Assembly: GCA_028820655.1 (NCBI GenBank)
Contig: JAPPIK010000054.1
Coordinates: 1-64,000, forward strand
DNA from: Candidatus Poribacteria bacterium
Lineage (GTDB): Bacteria > Poribacteria > WGA-4E > JAJDTR01
Length of the DNA: 64,000 nucleotides
Reading direction: 5' to 3'
Within the stretch, counting starts at the first letter, position 1. Each line of letters starts with the position of its first letter. Under the pieces are notes generated by a model. That model did not search any database. It was not told where the DNA came from and saw only the letters and a program-made list of their open reading frames with translations. Made by a program: the position numbers and the translations under genes. Below, in pieces: positions 46,646 to 56,472 of the stretch.

Positions 46646-49600
46646 CGCGCTAAACTCCAATCTCTGGTTGGGTTTTCTGCTCAACGCCACGATTAAAAGC
46701 TTTGCAATTTTCGCCGTTGCCGGGATTTTGGCATTTCTTCTGCGCGGCAAATCAGCGGCGTTACGGAGTTTGGTCTGGTGCTTGGCAATCCTCGGATGCC
46801 TCCTAGTCTCGCTATTCTTTCTCACTTTCTCACCGTATGAGATTGGCGTCCTGCCTGCAAACCCTGTCGCATTTGAAACAGATGTTTCAAATGAGTACAA
46901 TCAACTCGCTGCCACATCAGCCCCGATTTCACCACACCCGCCGCCGACAACCAAGGCGCTATTGATCGATCCCATACCAGCGCCAGTTCAACCGGAACTT
47001 GCGACCGATGAGAGCGTTGCTTCTTTCCTGTCCGGGTGGAGAACGCTCTTTTCGTCACTTCACTGGTGCGATTGGCTGACGTTGGTTTGGGCGGCGGTAG
47101 CACTGTTTCTGTTCGCCCGCTTGTTCGCAGGCGTCGGTACCGTCTGGTACATCTCCGCCCGCAGCGAAGACCTTGGCAACCTTATCCAAGGCTTACAACT
47201 CGGTATGCGACCCGGTTGGAAGCATCCGGTGAGGGTACGAAGAAGCAACGCTATTTCGGCGCCGATAATGTGGGGATTTTGTCGTCCTGTGATTTTGTTG
47301 CCCGCTGCTGCGGATAGCTGGGGTGAGGACCGGTTACGCGCCGTTCTGCTACACGAATTGGCACACGTCCAGCGGATGGACTGGGTGTCGAAACTCATCG
47401 CGCAGATGATGTGCGCGGTCTACTGGTTCAATCCATTCGTATGGATCGCGGCACGTCGGATGCAGGTTGAGGCGGAGATGGCGTGCGATGACTCTGTCCT
47501 CACCACGGGGTATCAATCGACCAACTACGCAGAACATCTGGTCGATATTGTGCGAACCGCGAAGATGGCTGGATCGGTTTCGGGAGTGTCGGTGGCGATT
47601 GCGAATTCATCAAGAATTGAGGAGAGAATCCGGAAGATTCTCGCCGAAAACCTGAATCGGCGTCCGTTGACGAAAGTCGCAGCGGCAGTCGGACTATTCG
47701 TCCTTACCTGCATCGCTGTACCGATGGGTGCAATGCGATTGGCGGAAGCTGGAAATCAAGAGAATGCCTTGTACAATGAAATTCAGTCAGTCTCCAACTC
47801 CCATCCGGAACCACTCGGAAGAGATGCAATGGAGATAGAAAAAGCAGCGTGGCAGCAAGTGTACCAACTGAATCAGGAACACGTAATTTCACTGTGCGAT
47901 AAGTTCCTCGGCGCTTTCCCCGAAAGTCGCAGGTACGATGAGATATGGTTCGAAAAACTCATCTGCTTCCACCATTTAGGACGCGGCATTGAGTTTGACG
48001 TAGGTGTCGAAGCTTTTATATCGCAGTTCCCAACATCAAATTACGCCGGCACGCTCCACAAGTATAGGGCGCGCCGTCTTGAAAGCGAATCCAAATTCAG
48101 AGAAGCCCTCGCAGAGTGGGACAAAATAGATGACCCGACGTTGCTGCATGAGGTGTATGATCGTAAGAGTCACCTCTACAGGCGGCTGGAAAATTATTGG
48201 AAAGAGACGGAGTTTGACTTACTTCGCGCCGAACTGATTCTAGGTAAACCGGCCCCCGAGTTTTCGCACACAAGCATATACGATGTGCCCGTATCATTGA
48301 GCGATTTGCGCGGCAAAGTGGTGATACTCTATCATTGGTCAACCAGAGATGGGCGCAGTTCAGAAAACGACGTAACAGGCGGCGTAATCGCGAGACTCAA
48401 ACGTCTATACGCGGCGCATAAGAGCAACCCCGATTTTGCCCTGATCTGCATATGCATCGATAGCCGTAAAGATTTACTTGAGAAGTTCGTTAAAACTCAC
48501 ACGCTGCCTGGAGTCCATCTGCTTCTCAAACACGGCGAGGTGCCTCACCAATTCGGTGTAATTGGCCGACCACACTTTGTGGTAGTCGATAAAGCCGGGA
48601 TTCTGCGCGATAGTGTGCACCGCTTCGGACTGGGAGAACTGGAACTTGAACAGCTAGTCGCGGCGCTATTGGAAGAACACCAAAGCCCTCTAGATGAACG
48701 CATTGTTCCGCGAATCATTATGGCACGCGCCGCATATTACGATACTCGATATGAGCGAGGAAAATCTATCGCCGAATACGAGAAACTTCTGGCCTTCGTG
48801 CCAGGCACTCCCTATCTACAATCGGAGCTTAGCCATCGCAAATTCAACTTCATCATGGAAAAAATCCATGACAAGCTAGACCGAAGAGACGACGCTACAG
48901 CGTTGCTGAATCAAGCGTTTGAGATTATTATTGACGCAAGTCAGTCGTCTACGGACTTTCCAGTGATGCAAGCCCTCCAGCTAGCACATCGGTTATCCGA
49001 CCATGGCGACCGAGAAAAAACGTGGGCGCTCTTTCAACTTGCCGTTAATCGCGACGACAGTGACTATAGTAGAGCTATCAACTTGGCTAAAAGACGCCCG
49101 AAAATACTCCGGGCGATTCACGACATGCCAGAGTATCAGAGACTTCTCGCAGATACGACGCCAACTAAAGCGGACGTTCGTCTCGACGAAGAAATCCGCA
49201 AGCGGAAGATTCATGCGGAAGTGTTCTCGGACGCCTTGAAATCCTTTGTGGCAGTGGATGCGGACAGCGAAATCTTCACTGGCGTTATTCTAACGCGAGT
49301 CGGGCATATTCTAGTGCCGCTTAGCGTGAAGGAAGCCAAGAGTATTCGAGTCAAGATTCGTGATTTTCAACCCGCCAAGGTTGTCGCCTTTGATGCCAAA
49401 AGCGATTTGGCGGTAATTAAGGCGGATGGTCAGAGAAACCTGCGGCCCGTCGTTCTCGGAAGCGTCGACTTGTTGAGGGAGTATACACCAACGCTTTTAC
49501 CGTTCCCCGATCACGGACAAGTATACACGGACATATGGATAATGTCTGCTCGCGGCCATCACGTTGACCGCCATCAATTGCCGCATCTGTACCAAGATGC

Positions 49601-49889
49601 GGTTGGGCAACCCATAGCAACATATGCGAGCGTCGTACAACTTGACATTGACAACAGCCGAGCGGTTGCAGTGCTGAAAGTTGAATCACTCGGACATCCA
49701 GGGGAATTTATCCGAGGCGATGCGGCTGTTCACCACGACGGCCGGTTGCTCGCTATCTCGCCTAGCAAAGAGGTGAAATACGTTAACCGAGAACCTTGCA
49801 CCGTTCAAATCCCTATAGACCGTATTCGCGACGCCCTTAAACGAATGAACATTAGCGAATTGACGCAACTGCTTAGCACTGCTGATTGA
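46629..49889 (+). CDS. M56 (BlaR1-type) metalloprotease with thioredoxin-fold and trypsin-like periplasmic domains
   Basis: The 1,086-aa protein has four N-terminal helices around an M56 peptidase domain with zinc motif H242-E-L-A-H246 (LLHELAHVQRMDW). After a final helix (about residue 350), a TPR-like helical region leads to a TlpA/AhpC-like domain (KPAPEFSHTSIYDVPVSLSD). There W-x-x-W-C-x-x-C is replaced by WSTRDGR, so no redox cysteines. A degenerate trypsin-like domain follows (FVAVDADSEIFTGVILTRVG), retaining SDLAV but no catalytic His or GNSGG Ser. It probably senses an extracytoplasmic signal and cleaves BlaI. ATG 46629 has GGAGG upstream. Confidence 0.85.
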   Translation: MIQIIDALNSNLWLGFLLNATIKSFAIFAVAGILAFLLRGKSAALRSLVWCLAILGCLLVSLFFLTFSPYEIGVLPANPVAFETDVSNEYNQLAATSAPISPHPPPTTKALLIDPIPAPVQPELATDESVASFLSGWRTLFSSLHWCDWLTLVWAAVALFLFARLFAGVGTVWYISARSEDLGNLIQGLQLGMRPGWKHPVRVRRSNAISAPIMWGFCRPVILLPAAADSWGEDRLRAVLLHELAHVQRMDWVSKLIAQMMCAVYWFNPFVWIAARRMQVEAEMACDDSVLTTGYQSTNYAEHLVDIVRTAKMAGSVSGVSVAIANSSRIEERIRKILAENLNRRPLTKVAAAVGLFVLTCIAVPMGAMRLAEAGNQENALYNEIQSVSNSHPEPLGRDAMEIEKAAWQQVYQLNQEHVISLCDKFLGAFPESRRYDEIWFEKLICFHHLGRGIEFDVGVEAFISQFPTSNYAGTLHKYRARRLESESKFREALAEWDKIDDPTLLHEVYDRKSHLYRRLENYWKETEFDLLRAELILGKPAPEFSHTSIYDVPVSLSDLRGKVVILYHWSTRDGRSSENDVTGGVIARLKRLYAAHKSNPDFALICICIDSRKDLLEKFVKTHTLPGVHLLLKHGEVPHQFGVIGRPHFVVVDKAGILRDSVHRFGLGELELEQLVAALLEEHQSPLDERIVPRIIMARAAYYDTRYERGKSIAEYEKLLAFVPGTPYLQSELSHRKFNFIMEKIHDKLDRRDDATALLNQAFEIIIDASQSSTDFPVMQALQLAHRLSDHGDREKTWALFQLAVNRDDSDYSRAINLAKRRPKILRAIHDMPEYQRLLADTTPTKADVRLDEEIRKRKIHAEVFSDALKSFVAVDADSEIFTGVILTRVGHILVPLSVKEAKSIRVKIRDFQPAKVVAFDAKSDLAVIKADGQRNLRPVVLGSVDLLREYTPTLLPFPDHGQVYTDIWIMSARGHHVDRHQLPHLYQDAVGQPIATYASVVQLDIDNSRAVAVLKVESLGHPGEFIRGDAAVHHDGRLLAISPSKEVKYVNREPCTVQIPIDRIRDALKRMNISELTQLLSTAD

Positions 49890-49916
49890 GCATGCAAAGA
49901 AAGGAGGGCAGTCATA

Positions 49917-52900
49917 ATGGTACATATCATTGACGCACTAAACGCTAACCCTTGGTTGGGATTTCTTCTTAACGCTACGATGAAGAGCCTTGTAATCCTT
50001 GCCGTTGCCGGGGTATTGGTGGTTCTTCTGCGCGGCAAATCAGCGGCATTACGGAGTTTGGTCTGGTGCTTGGCAATCCTTGGTTGCCTCATGATCTCGA
50101 TATTTATTCTCACCCTTACGCCATACACGATTGGTGTGTTGCCCGGAAAGTAGGTCGCATCAGAGACAGACCTGTTGGTAGAGAACAGACAACTCGCCGC
50201 CACCCCCGCACCGGCTGCGCCGCCTCCGTTACCAACCACTACGGCATCATCACCTCATGTCATATTGCCGCCGGTTGTACCGGAACCCGAGACTGGCGAT
50301 AGTGGAACACTTCAGCCGAACGGGTCGAGAACAGCTTTTATCTCGCTGCATTGGACAAATTGGATAGCGTTAATGTGGGCGGCGGGCGGACTGTTTCTGC
50401 TTGCCCGTTTAGTCGTTGGTGTCGGAACCGTTTGGCGCCTTACCGCCCGCAGTGACGATTTCAGCGGATCGGTTGGAGACTTGCGAATTGCATTGCACGT
50501 TGGTAATTGGAAGCAACCTGTGAGGGTCCGCCGAAGCGATGAAGTTACCGCGCCGACAATGTGGGGGCTATTCCGCCCAACGATTTTATTTCCGGCTGAT
50601 GCGGATCACTGGGGTGAGGACCGGTTACGTGCCGTTCTGCTACACGAATTGGCACACGTCCAGCGGATGGACTGGGTGTCGAAACTCATCGCGCAGATGA
50701 TGTGCGCCGTCTACTGGTTCAATCCATTCGTATGGATCGCGGCGCGTCGTATGCAGGTTGAGGCGGAGATGGCGTGCGATGACTATGTCCTCACCACGGG
50801 GTATCGATCGACCAACTACGCAGAACATCTGGTTGACATTGTGCGAACCGCGAAGATGGCTGGATCGGTTTCAGGAGCGTCGGTGGCGATTGCGCGTTCA
50901 TCAAGAATTGAAGGAAGAATCAGGAAAATTCTCGCCGAAAACCTGAATCGGCGCCCTTTGACGAAGGTTGCCCTTGTCATCGGAACCTGCATCACAATCT
51001 TTTTTGCCGTACAGATCGGGGCTATGCGGTTGGTAAAAGCAGGAAATCAAGAAGATGAATTGTATCAAGAAATCCGGGCGGTTTCCAACACTCAACCGGA
51101 ACCACTCGCAAATGACGCAACAGAGGCAGATAATGCTGCATGGCGGGAAGAGAATCAACGAAACATGGAAGGTGTGATTGCACTGTGCGATGAGTTCCTC
51201 AGGGCCTTCCCTGAAAGCAATCGGTACGATGAGATCTGGTACGAAAAGCTGATTCGCCTCCGCCGCCTTGGACGCAACACCGAGTATGAGTCAGATATAG
51301 CGGCGTTTCTCTTGGAACGTCCAGCCTCAAAATATGCCAATAGACTCAGTAAACTTCGAGCATATTACCTTGAGAGCCAGTTCAAATCTCCGGAAGCGCT
51401 TGCCGAGTGGGACAAAATCGATGATCCGGCGATGCTATACGAGGTATATGATCGGAAAGGGCAGATCTACAGTCGGATGAATAACTGGGAGAAACGGGCG
51501 GAGTATGACTTACTTCGCGCCGAACTGATTCTAGGTAAAACCGCCCCCGAGTTTTCGCACACGAGCGTATATGGCAATCCCGTCTCACTAGGCGCTTTGC
51601 GCGGCAAAGTTGTAGTCCTGTATCACTGGTCGCCGAGAGATGGACTGACGGTGTCGAGCGATGAAACAGGCGGGGAAATCGCGCATCTCAAACGCCTCTA
51701 TGCAATGCACAAAGACAACCCAGATTTTGTCCTTATTTGCGTGTGTACGAAAAGCGGTGAAGCGAAGCTTAAAGAATTCGTTAATACACACGCCATGCCG
51801 GGCATCCACGTGTTGTTCGAACGTAGGAAGATTCCGCACCAGTTTGGCGTGAACGACTGGCCCCACTACGTGGTATTCGATAAAGCCGGCATTCTCCGCG
51901 AGAGTGTGAATGGTTTTGACCTGAGAGATTTGTGGATTAAGGAGTTAGTTGAAGCATTGTTGGCAGAAAACACCAATGTCCTCAGCAATCGCATCATCCC
52001 CCGAATTGCTCTGCTCCGTGCCGAGGTCTACAGTATGCAGTACCGAAACGACAAAGCAATTGCTGAATATGAGAAACTCCTCCGTTTCACCCCAGATAAT
52101 CCGTTTCACCCCAGATAATTTGCACGTTATGATGCAGATTCTGAAGAACCACCGAGAGCACACGGACGAGGCAGCGGACTTAATGGATCGCGCATACAAA
52201 CGGTTTGTGGAATTGAGCAATTTACCTTCGCGACGGAATTTTTCCTTTAATATTTGCTTTGATGCCGTTGAATTGGCAACCTTATTTTCTAGGCAAGGTG
52301 ATCGAGAAAAGACATGGAAGCTATTCCAGATTGCAGTTGCATATGATATTGATAACCATCGGTTTGCTATCAGAACTGCAAAAGCAGCCCCAGGACAATT
52401 TGCCGTGGTTCAGGACATGCCTGAGTTTCAAAAGCTTCTTGCCGACACGCCGCAGACTGAAGTAGAAAAATACCAAGCTGAAGTAAATCGCAAACGGGAG
52501 GTGTATGCAGGAGAGGCGTATGATGCTTTCAAATCCTTTGTTGCAGTGGAAGCGGATGGTGAACTCTTCACAGGCATAATCCTCACGCGACTCGGCCATA
52601 TTCTCGTGCCTGCTGCCGCAACAAAAGCCAAGGTTATTCGAGCTAAAATTATCGATTATCATCCCGTCAAAATTGTTGCTGTTGATGCGGAAAGCGATTT
52701 GGCTATTATAAAGGTAGATGGACAAAAATACCTCAGACCTGTCGTGCACGGAAATGTAGAAGATTTACAAGAGTTTGCCCTTATATCGCTACCAAACCCG
52801 GGAAACGGCGGCACATATCACATATATCCGGACATATCAACAATCAGCGTACATGGCCATCCTAATAAATCCAATCTACAAGCAGAGATTCAGCCTGATG

Positions 52901-53736
52901 ACCTTATCTCGAGGCAAATCAGCGTCATGCAACTTGATACTGATGGTCGCGGGAAAGTTGCATCGCTGAAAGTTATATCTCCCGGACAGCCAGGCGAATT
53001 CATTAAAGGCGCTGCGGCCGTATACTACGACGAACGGTTGCTTGCAGTCTCTCCCGACGATGAAGTGAAATATGACAATTGGGGGGCAAGCGTCGACCCA
53101 ATACCAATAAATCAGATACGCGCGGCGCTTGAGCGGATGGGCATGACTCAAGAAATGAATAGGGACTTCAAGAAGCCGGAGGAACGGTTTGAGATGGTGC
53201 TTGAGGCAGAAAATTTCACACGACTGAAGGGGCAAAAACCGAAAGTGCAGCCGCTATTGATTGCCAAAGCACAGCCGTTCTTGATAACCAAGGATTTAGC
53301 TACGTCTGGTGGTGCCTACATCGTCGCAAATCCGGCGTTAGAGGATCAACACCAAGTAGGTGAATCGTGGTTGACGTATGAAATTGAGATCCCAGAGGAT
53401 GGCGACTACGCTATTTGGCTCTACGCCCGCGGGTATACCGGCAAGAGCGATTCGTTCTTCGTCGGTACTGACCTTGAGTCATTGCGTGCCTGCGACGTAA
53501 CCAGCTACCGCCAGTGGGGAACTGTACCCGCCGTTGACCGAAACTCGGTGCAAGGAATTCCTGCATTCAGTTTTACAAAAGGAAACCATGAAATTCGGCT
53601 CGCCGTGCGAGAGACTGGAACAGAGTTGGACGCGCTCCTCATCACGAACGATCTGAGTTTAGGTTCTTCAGAGATTGACCAGAGATTCGCGTCAAAAAAC
53701 AACCATTTAATCGAGTATAAAACCTTTCAGCCCTAA
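49917..53736 (+). pseudogene. Second M56 sensor paralogue, broken by one TAG and a 19-bp tandem duplication
   Basis: Domain order matches the upstream gene: M56 helices, LLHELAHVQRMDW, TlpA-like domain with WSPRDGL instead of CxxC, and a degenerate trypsin-like domain. An extra C-terminal carbohydrate-binding-like domain starts at VLEAENFTRLKG. TAG at 50151-50153 splits it after residue 78, where the paralogue reads VLPANPVAFETD against VLPGK-*-VASETD. A perfect 19-bp tandem duplication (52082-52100, 52101-52119) shifts the frame. Removing it leaves 3,801 bp, a multiple of three (1,267 codons). A good ribosome binding site (AAAGGAGG) remains. Most likely a decaying duplicate. Confidence 0.85.
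52082..52119. repeat. 19-bp perfect tandem duplication causing a frameshift
   Basis: The unit ccgtttcaccccagataat occurs twice head to tail inside the second M56 gene. The protein reads RFTPDN-P on entering the second copy and meets TAA at 52116-52118. Loss of one copy would restore the frame. Confidence 0.9.
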
Positions 53737-53779
53737 AATGTCCGATAACTAACCTTATCGGACATTTTAGGGCTTTTTT
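53729..53779 (+). terminator. 20-bp stem hairpin with T-run; contains a dif-like inverted repeat
   Basis: AGCCCTAAAATGTCCGATAA (53729-53748) pairs perfectly with 53755-53774 around the six-base loop CTAACC and is followed by TTTTT. It begins 7 bp before the stop of the M56 paralogue and would terminate it. The inner part doubles as a tyrosine-recombinase-type site (see next entry). Confidence 0.8.
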
Positions 53780-53862
53780 ATGTCCGATAAGTGTAACAAC
53801 AACCGAATTACAGACGTTCAAACCCTTATCTAGACGCAGTTTCAAAAAATTATGTCCGATAA
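53738..53862. repeat. Dif-like recombination site plus two extra half-sites upstream of the recombinase
   Basis: ATGTCCGATAA occurs directly at 53738-53748, 53780-53790 and 53852-53862, and inverted at 53755-53765. The first and the inverted copy form 11-bp arms around a 6-bp centre (CTAACC) with inner ends ATAA/TTAT, the same architecture as XerC/XerD dif sites. The two single copies are half-sites, each preceded by TT; the last lies 12 bp before the recombinase ATG. Confidence 0.65.
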
Positions 53863-53874
53863 GAAAGAGCCGAC

Positions 53875-54780
53875 ATGAACGAATTTATCCAAGATTACCA
53901 AGACTATCTCCACGATAACGACAAGTCCGAACACACCATCCGGGCATACATGGCAGATCTACGATTGTTCTCAGATTGGTTCCAGAGCATTACAGGCGAA
54001 CTCGCTGCACCCGAGAACATTACCCCCATGGACGTTATCGACTACCGAAACGCTCTCCTGCGCCAGCAAAAGAAGCCCGCGACAATCAATCGTACGTTGA
54101 TTAGTATCTCAAGTTTCTGTCAGTGGGCTCACGATACGAATTTAATTCCAAATAACCCAGCGGAAGGTGTGCGAAACGTAGTGGAGGAACCACTGGGACC
54201 ACGTGCCCTAGACCGTAAGGAACAGCTCGCATTCCTGCGCGCGGTACGTCGAGCCGGTAAAATAAGGGATTTAGCAATCATCACTACACTGCTTCATACT
54301 GGCATTCGTGTTAGCGAACTTTGCACGCTTCGGGTTTCCGATATTACTATAGCTGATAATAGCAATATGCTTACAGTGCGAGAAGGAAAAGGCACAAAAC
54401 GCCGTTATATTCCGTTAAACCCAACTGTATCAAGCGTTTTAAGAGATTATCTCAACTCCATTGGAAGACAGAAAGACACCGTAACAGACAGGGTTAGCGG
54501 TAAGAGTTCAGAATTTCTCTTCCATGGCCAGAAACGAATGCCATTAACAGACCGAGGAGTTCGATACTTGATAAAGAAGTATGGCTATATAGCCAAGATT
54601 CCAAATGTGTCTCCGCACGTATTTCGTCATACCTGTGCAAAGAATCTTATTGATGCGGGCAATTCAATCGATAGAGTGTCAAAAATCCTCGGCCACTCTA
54701 GCGTTAATACTACTTCGATTTATACTATTCCTACCGAACAGGATTTACATATTACTATGAACAGCATATCATGGGAATAG
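53875..54780 (+). CDS. Tyrosine recombinase (XerC/XerD-like)
   Basis: Site-specific recombinase of 301 aa. The N-terminal SAM-like core-binding domain contains SEHTIRAYMADLRLFSDWF. The catalytic domain has Arg145 in GIRVSELCTLR, Lys172 in EGKGTK, His248-x-x-Arg251 in HVFRHTCAKNL, His274 in LGHSSVNTTSIY, and Tyr283 as a candidate nucleophile in SIYT. All catalytic residues are present. The size and Xer-like sequence fit either a resolvase or the integrase of a small element. Repeats with dif-like geometry lie just upstream. The canonical chromosomal XerC/D could also be elsewhere. Confidence 0.92.
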   Translation: MNEFIQDYQDYLHDNDKSEHTIRAYMADLRLFSDWFQSITGELAAPENITPMDVIDYRNALLRQQKKPATINRTLISISSFCQWAHDTNLIPNNPAEGVRNVVEEPLGPRALDRKEQLAFLRAVRRAGKIRDLAIITTLLHTGIRVSELCTLRVSDITIADNSNMLTVREGKGTKRRYIPLNPTVSSVLRDYLNSIGRQKDTVTDRVSGKSSEFLFHGQKRMPLTDRGVRYLIKKYGYIAKIPNVSPHVFRHTCAKNLIDAGNSIDRVSKILGHSSVNTTSIYTIPTEQDLHITMNSISWE

Positions 54781-54827
54781 AACAGACGGCCTTTTTAATA
54801 TGCCCATTGGCAAACTACTAATACGGG

Positions 54828-54857
54828 TTGCATTCATATATTTGTATGTGGTATAAT
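54828..54857 (+). promoter_or_regulatory. Sigma-70 type promoter
   Basis: TTGCAT (54828-54833), an 18-bp spacer and TATAAT (54852-54857) preceded by TGG (extended -10). It is positioned to transcribe the ribbon-helix-helix gene at 54934. Confidence 0.7.
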
Positions 54858-54933
54858 TATCCTAGGTTAGAATTGCAGATTCAAGTAGTCGGGTATTTTT
54901 GAGTTTTTAGCTGTAGTAAAACCGGGGATAATC

Positions 54934-55323
54934 ATGAAAGAATATCGGCAGCCGAAACATTCATTAAAAAAGCAGATTAGCCTACTCTTACCATTTGAGA
55001 TTTACGATGGCGCAAAGCGGGATGCCCAGAAGTATGGCAGATCAATGGCATATCACATTGTTGAAACCCTTCGATTGACATATGACAAATCTATTAAGGA
55101 AGTACAGGCAGAAAAGGAGGCGGCGGCCAAGGTAAGAATCCTTCAAGAAATGACGAATGAGGCGCTGGAGAACGGCGAATCGGAGGAATTTTGCTCGACG
55201 CTGGAATCGGTGTTTGGAACCTTTTCTGAAGTGAAGAAGGCGGAGGATTTTACAGCGGAATTTCGTAATGATGTTGTGATGTTTGCGAAAATGATGTTGG
55301 AGTCGAAGTCGGCGGAAGGGTAA
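54934..55323 (+). CDS. Small ribbon-helix-helix-like protein
   Basis: The 129-aa protein has an N-terminal segment, KKQISLLLPFEIYDGAKRDA followed by QKYGRSMAYHIVETLRLTYD, that fits an Arc/MetJ ribbon-helix-helix DNA-binding fold (strand with alternating hydrophobics, then two helices). The rest is acidic and helical, probably a coiled coil. It could regulate the neighbouring recombinase or its own promoter at 54828. No partner toxin gene was found next to it. The family assignment is tentative. Confidence 0.65.
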   Translation: MKEYRQPKHSLKKQISLLLPFEIYDGAKRDAQKYGRSMAYHIVETLRLTYDKSIKEVQAEKEAAAKVRILQEMTNEALENGESEEFCSTLESVFGTFSEVKKAEDFTAEFRNDVVMFAKMMLESKSAEG

Positions 55324-55369
55324 AAAATAGAGGAGGGGACTTCACGATTTTCCATAAATGCTAGGAAAA

Positions 55370-56449
55370 TCAGTCTATTGCACCGAGCACTACGTCCAAA
55401 GCAAGTTGCTCGCCAGCCCGTAAAACGTTGACTTTTACGGGAGTGTTTGGTGCTGAGGCTGTTACGAGTTTCACCAATTCGGTATAGGTATTAACCGGTG
55501 TGCCGTTGAAATCGACGATAATGTCTCGTTGCAGAATCCCTGCGCTTTCGGCAGGACTCTTTTCTAGCACATCGGTGACCTGAACTCCGCGGGAATCGTG
55601 GTGGTCTACCCTCACCCCCAGCCATCCCCTTGGCACTGCGCCGTGGTGTATTATGTCCCTAGCTATTGCTTGGACAGTCTTGATCGGTAGTGCGAAACAA
55701 ATATCCTGCGCCGAGAATATTCTGCTATGCTGAAAATCTCCTCGTGAAGATTGGACCTTAGACGAAATCGGTACTTGGTCGAGCGTGGCAGTGATGACCC
55801 CCACTATTTCACCAGATGTATTCGCAACGGCGCCGCCGCTATTTCCGGGCTTCATGGGTGCGTTGATTTGGATGGCTTCGTAGTGTGGATTATCCGACAA
55901 AATTTCAAGTCCATTTACAATCCCAAACGAAAGCGTTGGACATGCCCCATAAGAACATCCGACAGTGACAACCCACGATCCCGGACCGAGTTGGTCCGAA
56001 TCGCCAAGCACAGTTTCGGTAGGGTAGCCATTCTCCGCGCGCAAAACTGCGATATCGGAGTAACCGTCGATACCCACAAGCGTCGCGGATTGACGCTGTC
56101 CACATGAAAATTTTACCTCAATTTTGTCAGCATTCCTGACCACCGCTTCTGTCGTCACAATGTATCCGTCAGAGTCAATCAGCACCCCTGAACCAATATT
56201 CTGATGGTGTTGTATTGGCACTAACTTTCCACGGAAAGCTTCCTTGAGAACCGGTCCCAATCTAACCTCACCAACCACTTGCGTCGCCGTGACCTCCACG
56301 ACAGACGGTTTCACTGAATTTACAATCGCTTGGAACTGTTGTTCCATGGACTGTAATATATTTTGGGCTGCATATAGGTGGGGGGTTGAGTAGAGCAGCG
56401 CGAATCCCAAACAAATGATAAGTTTGATCCGTAGTTTTTTAATTAGCAT
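55370..56449 (-). CDS. HtrA/MucD-like protein with PDZ domain, catalytic His replaced by Ala
   Basis: The 359-aa exported protein has a signal peptide (residues 1-28, KLIICLGFALLYSTPHLYAA) followed by a trypsin-like domain and one PDZ domain (GWLGVRVDHHDSRGVQVTDV). The family's T-N-N-H-V-V is TTEAVV, so the catalytic His becomes Ala102. Asp132 (YSDIAVL) and Ser204 (PGNSGGAV) remain. Protease activity is therefore unlikely, and a binding or sensing role is more probable. It begins 23 bp after the anti-sigma gene, in the position of MucD/DegP in sigma-E operons. Confidence 0.92.
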   Translation of the reverse strand: MLIKKLRIKLIICLGFALLYSTPHLYAAQNILQSMEQQFQAIVNSVKPSVVEVTATQVVGEVRLGPVLKEAFRGKLVPIQHHQNIGSGVLIDSDGYIVTTEAVVRNADKIEVKFSCGQRQSATLVGIDGYSDIAVLRAENGYPTETVLGDSDQLGPGSWVVTVGCSYGACPTLSFGIVNGLEILSDNPHYEAIQINAPMKPGNSGGAVANTSGEIVGVITATLDQVPISSKVQSSRGDFQHSRIFSAQDICFALPIKTVQAIARDIIHHGAVPRGWLGVRVDHHDSRGVQVTDVLEKSPAESAGILQRDIIVDFNGTPVNTYTELVKLVTASAPNTPVKVNVLRAGEQLALDVVLGAID

Positions 56450-56472
56450 CGTCCAGAACTTTCTTGGCGTGA

